This document shows, piece by piece, positions 1 to 9,575 of a DNA stretch of 64,000 bases. Made by a program: the position numbers and the translations under genes. The DNA lies in the NCBI RefSeq assembly GCF_003480315.1, contig NZ_QUIV01000003.1, positions 62,001-126,000 on the forward strand, read 5' to 3'. Numbering within the stretch: position 1 is the first letter of the stretch; each line of letters opens with the position of its first letter. The stretch is from Clostridium sp. AM33-3 (GTDB taxonomy: Bacteria > Bacillota > Clostridia > Lachnospirales > Lachnospiraceae). Below the pieces are notes generated by a model. That model searched no databases. It had not been told where the DNA came from and saw only the letters and a program-made list of their open reading frames with translations.

Positions 1-400
1 TGGTGTCGCACCAGAGGACCTGATCCACACCATCAATGGCCTGGATCTTATCTTTATATTGCTTCGCCTCGTACAGGCTTACATCCTTTAGCATCAGCCG
101 GGCTGTTCCAGGATATCCAAACTCCTTCTTCATCACATCCAGTCCCATGCTGGACTGGGCTGTGGAAGGCACATACTTGGTCAGGTCGTAGTTTACATTT
201 ACAAACAGCATGGCAATTGCGCAGAAAATACAGCCTGCAACGAACACCGACTCGATCCAGGCACGCTTTTCAATGATAAAGCGCGCCAGGCGAATGGTAA
301 AGCCGGTATCCTCCGCGCCTTTTTTCTGCTTCTCTTCCGCTCCCCTTTTGTGGGGCAGATGCGCTTTTAATTTATCTTTCAGGGATTTTTTGTCTTCCAT
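1..400 (-). CDS. MMPL/RND-family exporter, N-terminal part (cut by window edge)
   Basis: The first 133 residues of a larger membrane protein are present; the rest lies outside the window. A charged cytoplasmic start is followed by a hydrophobic segment (about residues 49-68), then by an extracytoplasmic stretch containing NYDLTKYVPS and a segment about fixing a paired-helix porter domain (GLDVMKKEFG). This order is typical of MMPL/YdfJ-type exporters, which move lipids or drugs using the proton gradient. The start ATG is followed by EDKKSLKDK. The gene lies 39 bases after the CAP-domain gene on the same strand, and a TetR regulator is divergent, a common arrangement for a self-regulated efflux locus. 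Substrate unknown. Confidence 0.8.
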   Translation of the reverse strand, partial: MEDKKSLKDKLKAHLPHKRGAEEKQKKGAEDTGFTIRLARFIIEKRAWIESVFVAGCIFCAIAMLFVNVNYDLTKYVPSTAQSSMGLDVMKKEFGYPGTARLMLKDVSLYEAKQYKDKIQAIDGVDQVLWCDT

Positions 401-439
401 AACTGATCTCTGCTCCTCTTTCCCTTTTTCTTTTCACTT

Positions 440-1297
440 CTACCGCATCAGGATCACCATAAAATAGTGTTCTCCGTCTTTCTCCGCATGGGCCATGCCG
501 ATACGCCGGTAATAATCCAGGGAATCTTTCCGTTTTCCGCTGGAATCATATTTGTCCTGGGTCTTGCCGATGAGCTTGTCAAAGGCATCGTCCGCATCCT
601 CCCGGCCCCGCAGGTAAAGCTCCCGGCAGCTGGAATTTTTCCGGTAGGAAATTTTTTCCAGGTAATCCTTTAAGGTTCCCTCACCGGGAATCGCGTCACC
701 GCTGTAACCATTTGCCAGCGCTGCTTCCAGACGGTGAGCTGCTGCCTGATTCAATTTTTCATCCATGATAAATCCGGCATAGCGGTCGTACTGCCGCTTT
801 TCATCATTACCGTACTCCTCTTCCCGGTCCGGATACTCGTCAAAATACAGATCCTTTTTCTCGTCATTTAACTGGTCAAATAAAAACTGCGTTTCTTCAT
901 CGTAACAGAACACCGGATACGCACCGCCGCCGGTATTCGGTACCCATTGGGCCGTTTTTAAGGAGCTGTTCCAGTTAAATTTATAAAGGGCATTGTCAAA
1001 CTGCAGATCCTGCCGGTTCCTGCTGCCGTCCGGCAGGAGATAATACCAGTCGTCGCCCTCCTTTACCCAGTTTGCCCGGGCCGTTTCTGTTTCTTCTGAA
1101 TCGATTACTTTTGTCGTTCCATATACAGACGCCGGCTTTGTCTCTGCCACAGCACCGCTTCCTGCCTCAATGGTGGACGCAGCCGCCAGCGCCGCCACCG
1201 GCTGATGCAGCAGCACCAACCCAACCGCAAAAAGTGCGACACGCAAAGGGTTCGTTAAGAACTGTTTGTTTTTGTGCAATTTATCTCGATAATCCAT
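440..1297 (-). CDS. Secreted or anchored CAP (SCP/PR1)-domain-like protein
   Basis: A 285-residue protein with a hydrophobic segment at about residues 17-40 that can act as signal peptide or anchor. The middle carries an aromatic Trp/Tyr-rich stretch (WYYLLPDGSRN) like cell-wall-binding repeats. The C-terminal 130 residues resemble a divergent CAP domain: LNQAAAHRLEAAL, a serine/arginine-rich centre and a closing RRIGMAHAEKDGEHYFMVIL strand. CAP proteins of Firmicutes are usually extracellular; their biochemical role is mostly unknown. The gene has a clear ribosome site (GGAGGT) and lies between a divergent TetR gene and a downstream MMPL exporter, so it is probably co-transcribed with the exporter. 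The CAP call rests on a remote pattern match. Confidence 0.6.
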   Translation of the reverse strand: MDYRDKLHKNKQFLTNPLRVALFAVGLVLLHQPVAALAAASTIEAGSGAVAETKPASVYGTTKVIDSEETETARANWVKEGDDWYYLLPDGSRNRQDLQFDNALYKFNWNSSLKTAQWVPNTGGGAYPVFCYDEETQFLFDQLNDEKKDLYFDEYPDREEEYGNDEKRQYDRYAGFIMDEKLNQAAAHRLEAALANGYSGDAIPGEGTLKDYLEKISYRKNSSCRELYLRGREDADDAFDKLIGKTQDKYDSSGKRKDSLDYYRRIGMAHAEKDGEHYFMVILMR

Positions 1298-1333
1298 AAA
1301 AACCTCCAGAATTCCTCTTCATTTTATTGCATT

Positions 1334-1362
1334 ATTATCTATGTATATGTTAAAATACACAA
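1334..1362 (-). promoter_or_regulatory. Promoter for the CAP-protein/exporter genes
   Basis: On the minus strand a -35 box TTGTGT (1362-1357) and a -10 box GATAAT (1339-1334) are separated by 17 bases, 37 bases upstream of the CAP-protein start. The sequence ACAAGTATC overlaps the -35 region and an imperfect inverted partner (GAGACACTTGT) lies about 30 bases away, which could be an operator for the divergent TetR protein. The promoter is well formed; the operator is an inference. Confidence 0.5.
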
Positions 1363-1479
1363 GTATCAGTTTTGTTTGGAATGTTCATAATGAGACACTT
1401 GTTTTAGATTTGTCCAGTTTTATACATTGTGAACCTGTGCTGTTTTTCATGCGCAAATTCATCGATCACGGAGGTTATT

Positions 1480-2073
1480 ATGGCACAGTCTACATCCCGG
1501 AAAACCAGTATTACCGCCCGCCGCACCTACGCGCTTTTGAAGGGTGCTCTCTTTTCCCAGCTTGCAGCCCTGCCTTTTGAGCAGCTCACACTGACCGACA
1601 TCTGCAATACCGCGCTGATTTCCCGTTCTACGTTTTACCGCTATTTTGAGGATAAATATGACCTGCTCCATTACTGCCTTGGCTCTATGCTAGATGAGCT
1701 TGGCCTGAATGAAGATGTCATGTATTTCACCAACCGCACTTCCGTGCGGGACTTCCTGCTGATCCTGCTGCATCTTATCGGCGAGAACCGGATTCTGTAC
1801 CAGAAAATCTACCATGCCAATCAGGACGGTGACCTGATGCGCATCATCCGCACCGGCCTCATCCGCATTATGAATGATAAAATTCAGGCTGCTGAACAAA
1901 AGGGCTATCGCTTGAAGCTTCCTGCCCCTATATTCACCAGCCTGATGACAGATTTTTATTTTAATATTGTACAGTGCTATCTCGATCAGGAAGAACCCTG
2001 TGACCCGGACAGCTTTGTCGACAATGTATGCCTGTTTATTGAACGTGACTTTTTTGCACCGCCGGAGTCCTGA
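1480..2073 (+). CDS. TetR/AcrR-family transcriptional regulator
   Basis: A 197-residue protein with an N-terminal TetR helix-turn-helix: LTLTDICNTALISRSTFYRYF, the usual tyrosine-phenylalanine ending included. The rest is a helical ligand-binding domain of the small C-terminal type seen in Firmicutes TetR-like proteins. The start chosen (MAQSTSRKT) follows GGAGGTTATT directly; longer versions upstream lack a ribosome site. The gene is divergent from the CAP-protein and MMPL exporter genes and probably represses them in response to a small molecule. Ligand and operator are unknown. Confidence 0.88.
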   Translation: MAQSTSRKTSITARRTYALLKGALFSQLAALPFEQLTLTDICNTALISRSTFYRYFEDKYDLLHYCLGSMLDELGLNEDVMYFTNRTSVRDFLLILLHLIGENRILYQKIYHANQDGDLMRIIRTGLIRIMNDKIQAAEQKGYRLKLPAPIFTSLMTDFYFNIVQCYLDQEEPCDPDSFVDNVCLFIERDFFAPPES

Positions 2074-2102
2074 GCCTTATGCCCAGCGCTCCGGTGTTTT
2101 TT
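2062..2102 (+). terminator. Probable terminator of the TetR gene
   Basis: CCGGAG at 2062-2067 pairs with CTCCGG at 2089-2094 and is followed by TGTTTTTT. It overlaps the last codons of the TetR gene. The loop is fairly long, so strength is uncertain. Confidence 0.5.
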
Positions 2103-2145
2103 ATCACCAGACTGCACTTCCTGCAGCCTGATCCGATTGTGGCAC

Positions 2146-3853
<1,708 letters not shown>

Positions 3854-4081
3854 TTGTTCTTTATACTGGGCACATCAAACAAAGATCAGGACGGACAGAA
3901 TGAAAACAATGACGGAAATGGCGCGCCAGATGGCAAAGAAGCGCCGGACGGCAAGGGCAGACCGGATGACAACGGCGGTGAAGGCAGCGCAAACGTCACC
4001 ATCAAAAAGAGTGATGGAACGGTAATAAAAAAAGGAAGCAGCTGCTATACCATTACGGTAGATTCCTACAGTGCTTCCTGA
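3854..4081 (+). pseudogene. Possible remnant of a secreted protein C-terminus
   Basis: An open frame of 75 codons starting at TTG, with no good ribosome site. The translation is a hydrophilic Asp/Gly/Asn/Lys-rich linker (GAPDGKEAPDGKGRPDDNGG) followed by a short beta-like end (NVTIKKSDGTVIKKGSS). Its base composition is much more GC-rich than the flanking region, so it looks like the tail of a larger surface protein whose front part is lost. It ends just before a strong inverted repeat. It could also be a small peptide gene; I do not recognise it. Confidence 0.3.
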
Positions 4082-4095
4082 AGCATATAATGTTG

Positions 4096-4134
4096 TTTGG
4101 CAGGTCTGCGCATTCACTGTACAGACCTGCCAAA
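4096..4134. terminator. 13-base perfect inverted repeat between convergent frames
   Basis: TTTGGCAGGTCTG (4096-4108) pairs perfectly with CAGACCTGCCAAA (4122-4134). It lies between the 3' ends of the plus-strand remnant and the minus-strand lipoprotein gene, so it can serve both strands, but neither side has a clear T run. Confidence 0.5.
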
Positions 4135-4144
4135 TACTTCCCTC

Positions 4145-4597
4145 TTAATCTACTTTTTCAACAGAAAGGATTTTTCCGGTGAAGGCATCCACGGTATTTA
4201 CCGTACCGGTATAGGTTACCATCACGGTATCACCATCCTTCACACTGTCTAACCCCTGTGGCTTCTCATTCTGATCAAAGCTGAAGCCGTAATCCTGACC
4301 ATCAAATGTGATGGTAAACATGAAATCCTTGATGTCACTGATCGTGCCTGTCATGCTTGCTTCTTCCTGATCTGCGGCAGAATCTGCCTTAGATTCCTCT
4401 GAATCCTTTGCTTCATCTGTGTTCAGACTCTCAGCAGAGGCTGTGCTTTCTGCCTTTGTGGTCTCCTGCTGTGTTGTTTCTGCCACTGTAGCCGTTGTCT
4501 CACTTGCTGTAGCAGACGGGGTATTTTTTGAAGAACAAGCTGCTGCAAATACCATGACCATTGCGGTGCTCATCATAATCAATGCTCTTTTTTTCAT
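4145..4597 (-). CDS. Small lipoprotein of unknown function
   Basis: A 150-residue exported protein. The start MKKRALIMM was chosen because GAAAGG sits at a good distance; an upstream TTG in frame adds three residues. The signal peptide ends in a lipobox (FAAAC followed by SS), so the protein should be lipid-anchored on the outer face of the membrane. A Ser/Thr/Ala/Glu-rich linker (about residues 22-75) is followed by a compact C-terminal domain of about 70 residues with alternating strands (TGTISDIKDFMFTITFDGQ, VMVTYTGTV, GKILSVEKVD), which looks like a small OB-like or barrel fold. No function is known from what I can see. Confidence 0.75.
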   Translation of the reverse strand: MKKRALIMMSTAMVMVFAAACSSKNTPSATASETTATVAETTQQETTKAESTASAESLNTDEAKDSEESKADSAADQEEASMTGTISDIKDFMFTITFDGQDYGFSFDQNEKPQGLDSVKDGDTVMVTYTGTVNTVDAFTGKILSVEKVD

Positions 4598-4831
4598 TTT
4601 AACCAACCTTTCTTTTTTGAGCAGACGGAATCTGTTTTTCCTCGATCTGAAAGCATTTCCGGCTGCTGATGCATATGCGATCTGTAACTGTGTCTATCTC
4701 CACAGCCACTCCTATTGAACAATAAAATTGTGTCCAAATTGTCATCGTTTTATGAAGAAAGGAAACTTTTTTCTTAAGATTTCAAATGCAGATATGGGAC
4801 AGCAACCGGACGCTGGCTTTTACAAGCACGC

Positions 4832-4875
4832 AAAAAGTCCACGGACCAGCACATTTACTGGCCCGTGGACTTTTT
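4832..4875 (-). terminator. Bidirectional terminator after the hsp20 genes
   Basis: AAAAAGTCCACGG (4832-4844) pairs with CCGTGGACTTTTT (4863-4875). The stem is 13 base pairs with T runs on both strands. It lies about 50 bases beyond the stop of the second Hsp20 gene. Confidence 0.85.
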
Positions 4876-4924
4876 ATTCACTTTCTCTCATGCGGTTCTG
4901 CTGCCATCTCAGCCTGCTTACGCA

Positions 4925-5389
4925 TCAGCCTTCAATGGTAACATATTTCTTGGTTTCTACCGCCGGTTTTGCTTCCTTCTTCGGAACAAACAGCTTCAGC
5001 ATACCATGCTTGAACTCAGCCTTGATGTCCTGCTCGGTCACATCTTCACCAACGTAGAAAGAACGCTGGCACGCACCGACATAACGTTCACGGCGGATAT
5101 ACTTACCGGTTTCTTTCTCCTGCTCATCCTTATCAAGTCCCTTAGCGGCACTGATGGTTAAATAGCCATCCTTCAGTTCTGCGGTGACTTCCTCTTTCGT
5201 GAATCCCGGAAGATCGATCTCCAGCTCATAGCCGCCTTCCAGCTCTTTGATATCGGTTTTCATAACGTTCTTGGCGTTGTGACCATATAGTTTCTTCTCA
5301 ACATTGTTCTCTGCGCTGTTATCGAAGAACGGGAAACCTCTCATAAAGTCATCAAACATATCCTCACCAAAAATACTCGGCATTAACAT
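4925..5389 (-). CDS. Hsp20/alpha-crystallin small heat-shock protein (second copy)
   Basis: A 154-residue small heat-shock chaperone that holds unfolding proteins in the cytoplasm without ATP. The alpha-crystallin domain covers about residues 40-140: DIKELEGGYELEIDLPGF, the ELKDGYLTISA strand and the closing FKHGMLKLFVPKK with the conserved GxLxLxxP pattern. A start ATG follows AGGAGAGATGACTT. It differs from the copy just upstream at about 22 of 154 residues (about 86% identical), and the sequence before the start, including the ribosome site, is also duplicated, so a recent tandem duplication is likely. It should be expressed from the CIRCE promoter in front of the first copy. Confidence 0.93.
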   Translation of the reverse strand: MLMPSIFGEDMFDDFMRGFPFFDNSAENNVEKKLYGHNAKNVMKTDIKELEGGYELEIDLPGFTKEEVTAELKDGYLTISAAKGLDKDEQEKETGKYIRRERYVGACQRSFYVGEDVTEQDIKAEFKHGMLKLFVPKKEAKPAVETKKYVTIEG

Positions 5390-5515
5390 AAGTCATCTCT
5401 CCTTTATCTATCTAAAATTTACTTATTATCAAATTCAGTCTTCTATATTATGGCTGCGGTTTCTTCCCCGGCCAGGCAGCCTTACTGTTTTCCGGGGAAG
5501 TTTCAGTCATTTGTA

Positions 5516-5980
5516 TTAGCCTTCAATGGCTACGTATTTTTTATTTTCTACCTTCGGCTGTGCTTCCTTCTTCGGAACGAACAGTTTCAGGATACCGTGC
5601 TTGAACTCTGCCTTAATGTCCTGCTCGGTGATATCTTCACCTACATAGAAGGAACGCTGGCACGCACCCGCGTAACGTTCACGGCGGATATACTTACCGG
5701 TTTCTTTCTCCTGCTCGTCCTTATCAAGTCCCTTGGATGCGCTGATGGTTAAGTAACCATCTTTCAGCTCTGCGGTAATCTCGTCTTTTGTGAATCCCGG
5801 AAGATCCATCTCCAGCTCGTAGCCGTCTTCCTGTTCCTTGATATCGGTCTTCATCATATTCTTTGCATGACGTCCGTAAAGTTTCTTCTCTATTTTATTA
5901 CCTGCATTCTCATCGAAGAATGGAAAATCTCTCATAAAGTCATCAAACATATCCTCACCAAAAATACTCGGCATTAACAT
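5516..5980 (-). CDS. Hsp20/alpha-crystallin small heat-shock protein (first copy)
   Basis: A 154-residue paralogue of the next gene, with the same domain layout: a short N-terminal region (SIFGEDMFDDFMRDFPFF), the alpha-crystallin domain from about residue 40 with QEDGYELEMDLPGF and the KHGILKLFVPKK end. The main differences from its twin are in the N-terminal 30 residues and the C-terminal tail, the regions that in this family control oligomer assembly and client binding. The start has the same AGGAGAG ribosome site. A sigma-A-type promoter overlapped by a CIRCE element lies about 120-160 bases upstream, which points to HrcA control. Confidence 0.94.
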   Translation of the reverse strand: MLMPSIFGEDMFDDFMRDFPFFDENAGNKIEKKLYGRHAKNMMKTDIKEQEDGYELEMDLPGFTKDEITAELKDGYLTISASKGLDKDEQEKETGKYIRRERYAGACQRSFYVGEDITEQDIKAEFKHGILKLFVPKKEAQPKVENKKYVAIEG

Positions 5981-6100
5981 AAGTCATCTCTCCTTTTCTA
6001 TCTATGCTTAACCTTGTTTCTTTGGAACCAGGATCTTTCAGAGACCTCCGGGAACCTCTTTCTTTGTTCCCTCTGTATCCCCTTCCTTTGTTCTACATGT

Positions 6101-6129
6101 ACTATAGCACGCATTATTAGCACTGTCAA
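6101..6129 (-). promoter_or_regulatory. Promoter of the hsp20 pair
   Basis: On the minus strand a perfect -35 box TTGACA (6129-6124) and a -10 box TATAGT (6106-6101) are 17 bases apart. The CIRCE dyad covers the -35 box. Confidence 0.85.
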
Positions 6130-6143
6130 GTATTGAGTGCTAA
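6117..6143. promoter_or_regulatory. CIRCE operator (HrcA binding site)
   Basis: TTAGCACTG, nine bases, GAGTGCTAA. The consensus is TTAGCACTC-N9-GAGTGCTAA, so only one base differs. CIRCE is the site of the HrcA repressor; its position over the -35 box of the hsp20 promoter fits repression that is lifted by heat. In most Firmicutes it controls groE and dnaK, less often hsp20. Confidence 0.92.
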
Positions 6144-6260
6144 TTTTTTGTGAACTTTTTGTGAACTTCGTTTTGTGCAAGATAACATTGCACGTTTTAG
6201 CAAAATTACGAAGTTATGCGCACTGATCTTGCACATTTGATATTGGACAAAAACACAAGA

Positions 6261-6298
6261 AAGCGTGAAACCTCTGCTTTCGCAAAAGTTTCACGCTT
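6261..6298 (-). terminator. Terminator of the lar-nik operon
   Basis: AAGCGTGAAAC (6261-6271) pairs with GTTTCACGCTT (6288-6298). On the minus strand the stem is followed by TCTTGTGTTTTTG. It lies about 50 bases after the last gene of the nickel operon. Confidence 0.7.
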
Positions 6299-6345
6299 CC
6301 TTGACTGTCTCTCAGATTATTACAGCTTGCTCTTTCTTCTCCCGT

Positions 6346-7107
6346 TTATACTTTTTCCGCCCGCAGCATATACAGCGGCGTGGCAGCATAAAAGAATTTT
6401 TCCCTCTCACTCCAAAGCTCCTTTGTCACGTCACGCTCAAAGGATACATTCGTACAGGGAAGCTGTTTTAATACGCCCATGTCAAAATCCGGACGCTGGG
6501 CTTTTCCGAATACTCTATAATTTTCCGGTTCCAGTTCGCTGTCAATGTACTCATAGGAGCCATCGTGGGTGTATCCGCGGCCATATTTTTTCAGGCCTTC
6601 GCGCTCCCGGCGGATAGCCTCCTCCCGCACCGGCCCCGGCTGATAAGGAAGATGCCAGTTGGCATCAAAGATCAGCAGCACGCCGCCCGGTTTCAAAACC
6701 CGCAGCCACTCCCCATATACCTTCAGATGTTCCCGGATGATGTGAGTCACATTCCGGCTGACCACCAGGTCAAAAGTTCCATCCGGAAATGGCAGCGCGC
6801 CAAAATCCCCCTGCAGAAGTTCCGGTGAAACGCCATAATGAGCCACGTTTTTTCTGGCATACGCAAGCATCCCCTCCGAACCGTCAATGCCAGTCACGTG
6901 ATGACCGGCTTTTGACAGCAGCACAGAGAAAAAACCTGGTCCACATCCGGCATCCAGAATCCGTAAAGGGCGCTCTGCCGGTGCCTGGGACTCGATCAGC
7001 TCCAGCCACTTTTCCGGTCGGTTCGTCGCAAACTCCTCTTCTACATAATTGTTGTAATTGTCAGACCGGACTGTCCAGTCTTCGTTGATCTGTTCCTGTG
7101 TTAACAT
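6346..7107 (-). CDS. Class I SAM-dependent methyltransferase (last gene of the nickel operon)
   Basis: A 253-residue cytoplasmic methyltransferase. SAM-binding motif I is LRILDAGCGPGFFSVLL at about residues 48-64, the acidic ribose contact is in VTGIDGSEGML, and motif IV/V reads FDLVVSRNVTHII followed by VLKPGGVLLIFDANW. The same SRNV and FDANW pattern occurs in the methyltransferase between larC and nikB, so the two are paralogues. It follows the binding-protein gene by about 20 bases. Being at both flanks of a nickel transporter suggests these enzymes make or change a small metal ligand, but that is inference; they could equally modify another small molecule. Confidence 0.85.
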   Translation of the reverse strand: MLTQEQINEDWTVRSDNYNNYVEEEFATNRPEKWLELIESQAPAERPLRILDAGCGPGFFSVLLSKAGHHVTGIDGSEGMLAYARKNVAHYGVSPELLQGDFGALPFPDGTFDLVVSRNVTHIIREHLKVYGEWLRVLKPGGVLLIFDANWHLPYQPGPVREEAIRREREGLKKYGRGYTHDGSYEYIDSELEPENYRVFGKAQRPDFDMGVLKQLPCTNVSFERDVTKELWSEREKFFYAATPLYMLRAEKV

Positions 7108-7128
7108 TACAAAATACCTCTCATAAAA

Positions 7129-8748
7129 CTAATTGATATCCAGATCCGCCGTAACCTGGTAATAATCACAGGCATGGGCCGTATAATTCTTCACATTGGA
7201 TCTTGAGATCATATTCATCTGAAGAAATGAGCAGAAAATGTACGCGTGATCATCCAGAATCTTCTGCTGAAGTTCAATTGCCAGTTCTGCGCGTTTTTCC
7301 GTGTCAAATTCCATCGAAAGCTGCTCAATCAGCGCTGTAACCTCTGAATTATCGTAAGCACCAAAGTTATAGTTCATTCCCGGCTGACAGCTCGTAGTAA
7401 AGAAATACTGAGGATCTCCGGACGGTGCCGTCACCAGAGCCGACGCATAAATATCAAAGCTGGACATATCCGCCAGAAATTCCCGGCGATTTGCGGTGCA
7501 GTTGATATCCACATCCATTCCAACCTCTTTCAAACTGGCCTGAACAGCCTCCGCCAGCAGCGGCAGTTCCTGACGGCTTGGATAAGTCAGCCAGCGGATT
7601 ACCAGCTTCACGCCGTCTTTCTCCCGGATACCGTCACCATCGGTGTCCACCCAGCCAGCCTCTTCCAGAACGACTTTGGCTCCTTCCGGATTATAGCTTT
7701 CTGTCTTCACATGTTCACCGCCAAAACCGGCAAAGCCATCTGGAAACGCTCCGTTTGCTGCCACCCCATGACCATCCAGCAGAGCAGTGACGAACCCTTC
7801 TTTATCAATGCTCATGGCAATGGCTTTCCTCACGGCATCATCCTGGATCACAGGACTTGTCATATTCATGCTGCAAAAAAACGCACGAGAGGTCTGGACG
7901 GATGAAAACTGATAGTTATCATTTTCAAAGTTTGGATAAGCCTCATACGCCATGCCGTAGGCTGCGTCAATATCACCGGACTGCAGCGCGGCTGATAAGG
8001 TATCGCCATTAGACATGGTCCTGATCGTCAGTTCATCAATCTTTGGCGCTCCATTCCAGTAATTTTCATTTTTTGTCAGAGTCAGGTGGTCATCCGTAAC
8101 CAGCTCTTTCACTACATACGGACCGGTTCCGGCTACAATTCCTCTCTCAAAATCACTGGCATCCACGTCGATAATACAGCCATAAGGATCTCCCAGATAG
8201 TTCATTAGGGCCGGATTCGGCTCACTGGTTGTAATCGTCAACACCTGCCCGTCTGCCTGAATATCCACGATTTTCGTATCAAGCGGAGCTCTGTCATGCA
8301 CCTCCAGCAGATGATCCAGACACTGCTTCACCGCCTCGCCGTCCATCTTCCGTCCACTTGAAAAGGTAACCTCGTCCTGCAGGATAACGGTCCAGGTACA
8401 GTCTCCATCATTCTCCCAGGATTTTGCCAGCCACGGCTCCAGCTCCATTGTATCACTGTAATGAACCAGCGTCTCGCCCACGCCATAGCGGATGCAGGCC
8501 CAGCCATTGTAGGTTTCATGTGGATTCACAGTCTCTTCCCAGTTTTCTGAGTTGAATGTCGTATCTCCGATCACCATGGTCTTTCGTGAATCCGAACTGC
8601 CGGCCGGTTCTGTATTCGTACCGGCTGCTGCCTGCCCTGTATCTGCTGCATGCTCTATACTCTCTGTGCTCCCGGCCCTGCTGCCGCATCCGGCCAGTAT
8701 CCCTATTGTAACCCCCAAACACAGGAATACAGCGATTGTCTTTCTCAT
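7129..8748 (-). CDS. ABC-transporter substrate-binding lipoprotein, nickel/peptide family 5 (NikA-like)
   Basis: A 539-residue extracellular lipoprotein. The signal peptide ends in a lipobox with the anchor cysteine at residue 21 (GILAGC). The body is a family 5 binding protein: the opening EPWLAKSWENDGDCTWTVIL, VTFSSGRKMDGEAVKQCL, and the late AIAMSIDKEGFVTALLDGHG region are typical of NikA, oligopeptide and metallophore-binding members. Ribosome site AAGGAG. It is the receptor for the NikBCDE-like permease and ATPases encoded just upstream in the same operon. The operon context (lar genes and His-rich LarC) argues that nickel, free or chelated, is the cargo; sequence alone does not settle the ligand. 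Confidence 0.85.
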   Translation of the reverse strand: MRKTIAVFLCLGVTIGILAGCGSRAGSTESIEHAADTGQAAAGTNTEPAGSSDSRKTMVIGDTTFNSENWEETVNPHETYNGWACIRYGVGETLVHYSDTMELEPWLAKSWENDGDCTWTVILQDEVTFSSGRKMDGEAVKQCLDHLLEVHDRAPLDTKIVDIQADGQVLTITTSEPNPALMNYLGDPYGCIIDVDASDFERGIVAGTGPYVVKELVTDDHLTLTKNENYWNGAPKIDELTIRTMSNGDTLSAALQSGDIDAAYGMAYEAYPNFENDNYQFSSVQTSRAFFCSMNMTSPVIQDDAVRKAIAMSIDKEGFVTALLDGHGVAANGAFPDGFAGFGGEHVKTESYNPEGAKVVLEEAGWVDTDGDGIREKDGVKLVIRWLTYPSRQELPLLAEAVQASLKEVGMDVDINCTANRREFLADMSSFDIYASALVTAPSGDPQYFFTTSCQPGMNYNFGAYDNSEVTALIEQLSMEFDTEKRAELAIELQQKILDDHAYIFCSFLQMNMISRSNVKNYTAHACDYYQVTADLDIN

Positions 8749-8800
8749 AGATCTTTTTCTCCTTCATATAATTTTTATCTGTATCATTCCTGACTCTGGA

Positions 8801-9574
8801 TTATTCAAACTCCAGAACACTGTCAATCAGTCTCCTGGTATACGCATGTTCTGGTTTCTGAATCACATCGTCCGGCTTCCCCTGTTCCACAATTTCTCCC
8901 TGATACATGACCAGCACACGGTCACAGAACTGCTGCACCAGTGACAGATCATGACAGATAAACAGAATGGACAGATGTTTTCCCTGCGCGAGGCGCAGCT
9001 GATTCAGAAGATCGATGATTTCCTTCTGAACTGTCACATCCAAAGCTGAGGTCGCCTCATCACAGATCAGAAGTTTTGGCTGAATAGCCAGCGCCCGAGC
9101 AATGGCCGCCCTCTGACACTGCCCACCGCTGACCTGGTGCGGATAACGGTCGGCGAATTTCTTTGACAGTTCGCACTGCTCTAATAGCCGTTCCACTTCT
9201 GCCCGGGTCTCCCGCCTGGACATTCCGGCATTTCTCAGGCTTTCCCCGATTCCATCCCCCAGTGTCTTTCTCGGATCAAAGGAATCTGCCGGAGTCTGAA
9301 AAACCATCTGCATCTTTCTATAAACACTGCGAAGTTCCTTTCCCCGCAGGTTTGTGATATTCTGACCATCCAGAATAATCTGCCCCACTGTAACATCCAG
9401 TAATCGGGTAATCATACTTACCATAGTCGTTTTTCCGCTGCCGCTCTCTCCCAGCACGCCAAGACATTCTCCTGGCATCAGCTCAAAACTGACATTTTTT
9501 ACCGCTGTAACCGGCTGCTGTCCGCCCCGCAAGAAAACTTTTGACAGATTGTCCACCTTCAGAATTGGCCCCAT
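8801..9574 (-). CDS. ABC-transporter ATP-binding subunit, NikE/OppF type
   Basis: A 257-residue nucleotide-binding subunit. Walker A is GESGSGKTT at about residues 38-46, the signature is VSGGQCQRAAIARAL, and Walker B is LLICDEATSALD. The C-terminal HAYTRRLIDSVLEF stretch matches the short NikE/OppF form. It lies one base after the partner ATPase gene (stop to start almost overlapping) and forms with it a heterodimer that drives the NikB/NikC-like permeases. Confidence 0.9.
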   Translation of the reverse strand: MGPILKVDNLSKVFLRGGQQPVTAVKNVSFELMPGECLGVLGESGSGKTTMVSMITRLLDVTVGQIILDGQNITNLRGKELRSVYRKMQMVFQTPADSFDPRKTLGDGIGESLRNAGMSRRETRAEVERLLEQCELSKKFADRYPHQVSGGQCQRAAIARALAIQPKLLICDEATSALDVTVQKEIIDLLNQLRLAQGKHLSILFICHDLSLVQQFCDRVLVMYQGEIVEQGKPDDVIQKPEHAYTRRLIDSVLEFE

Positions 9575-9575
9575 C

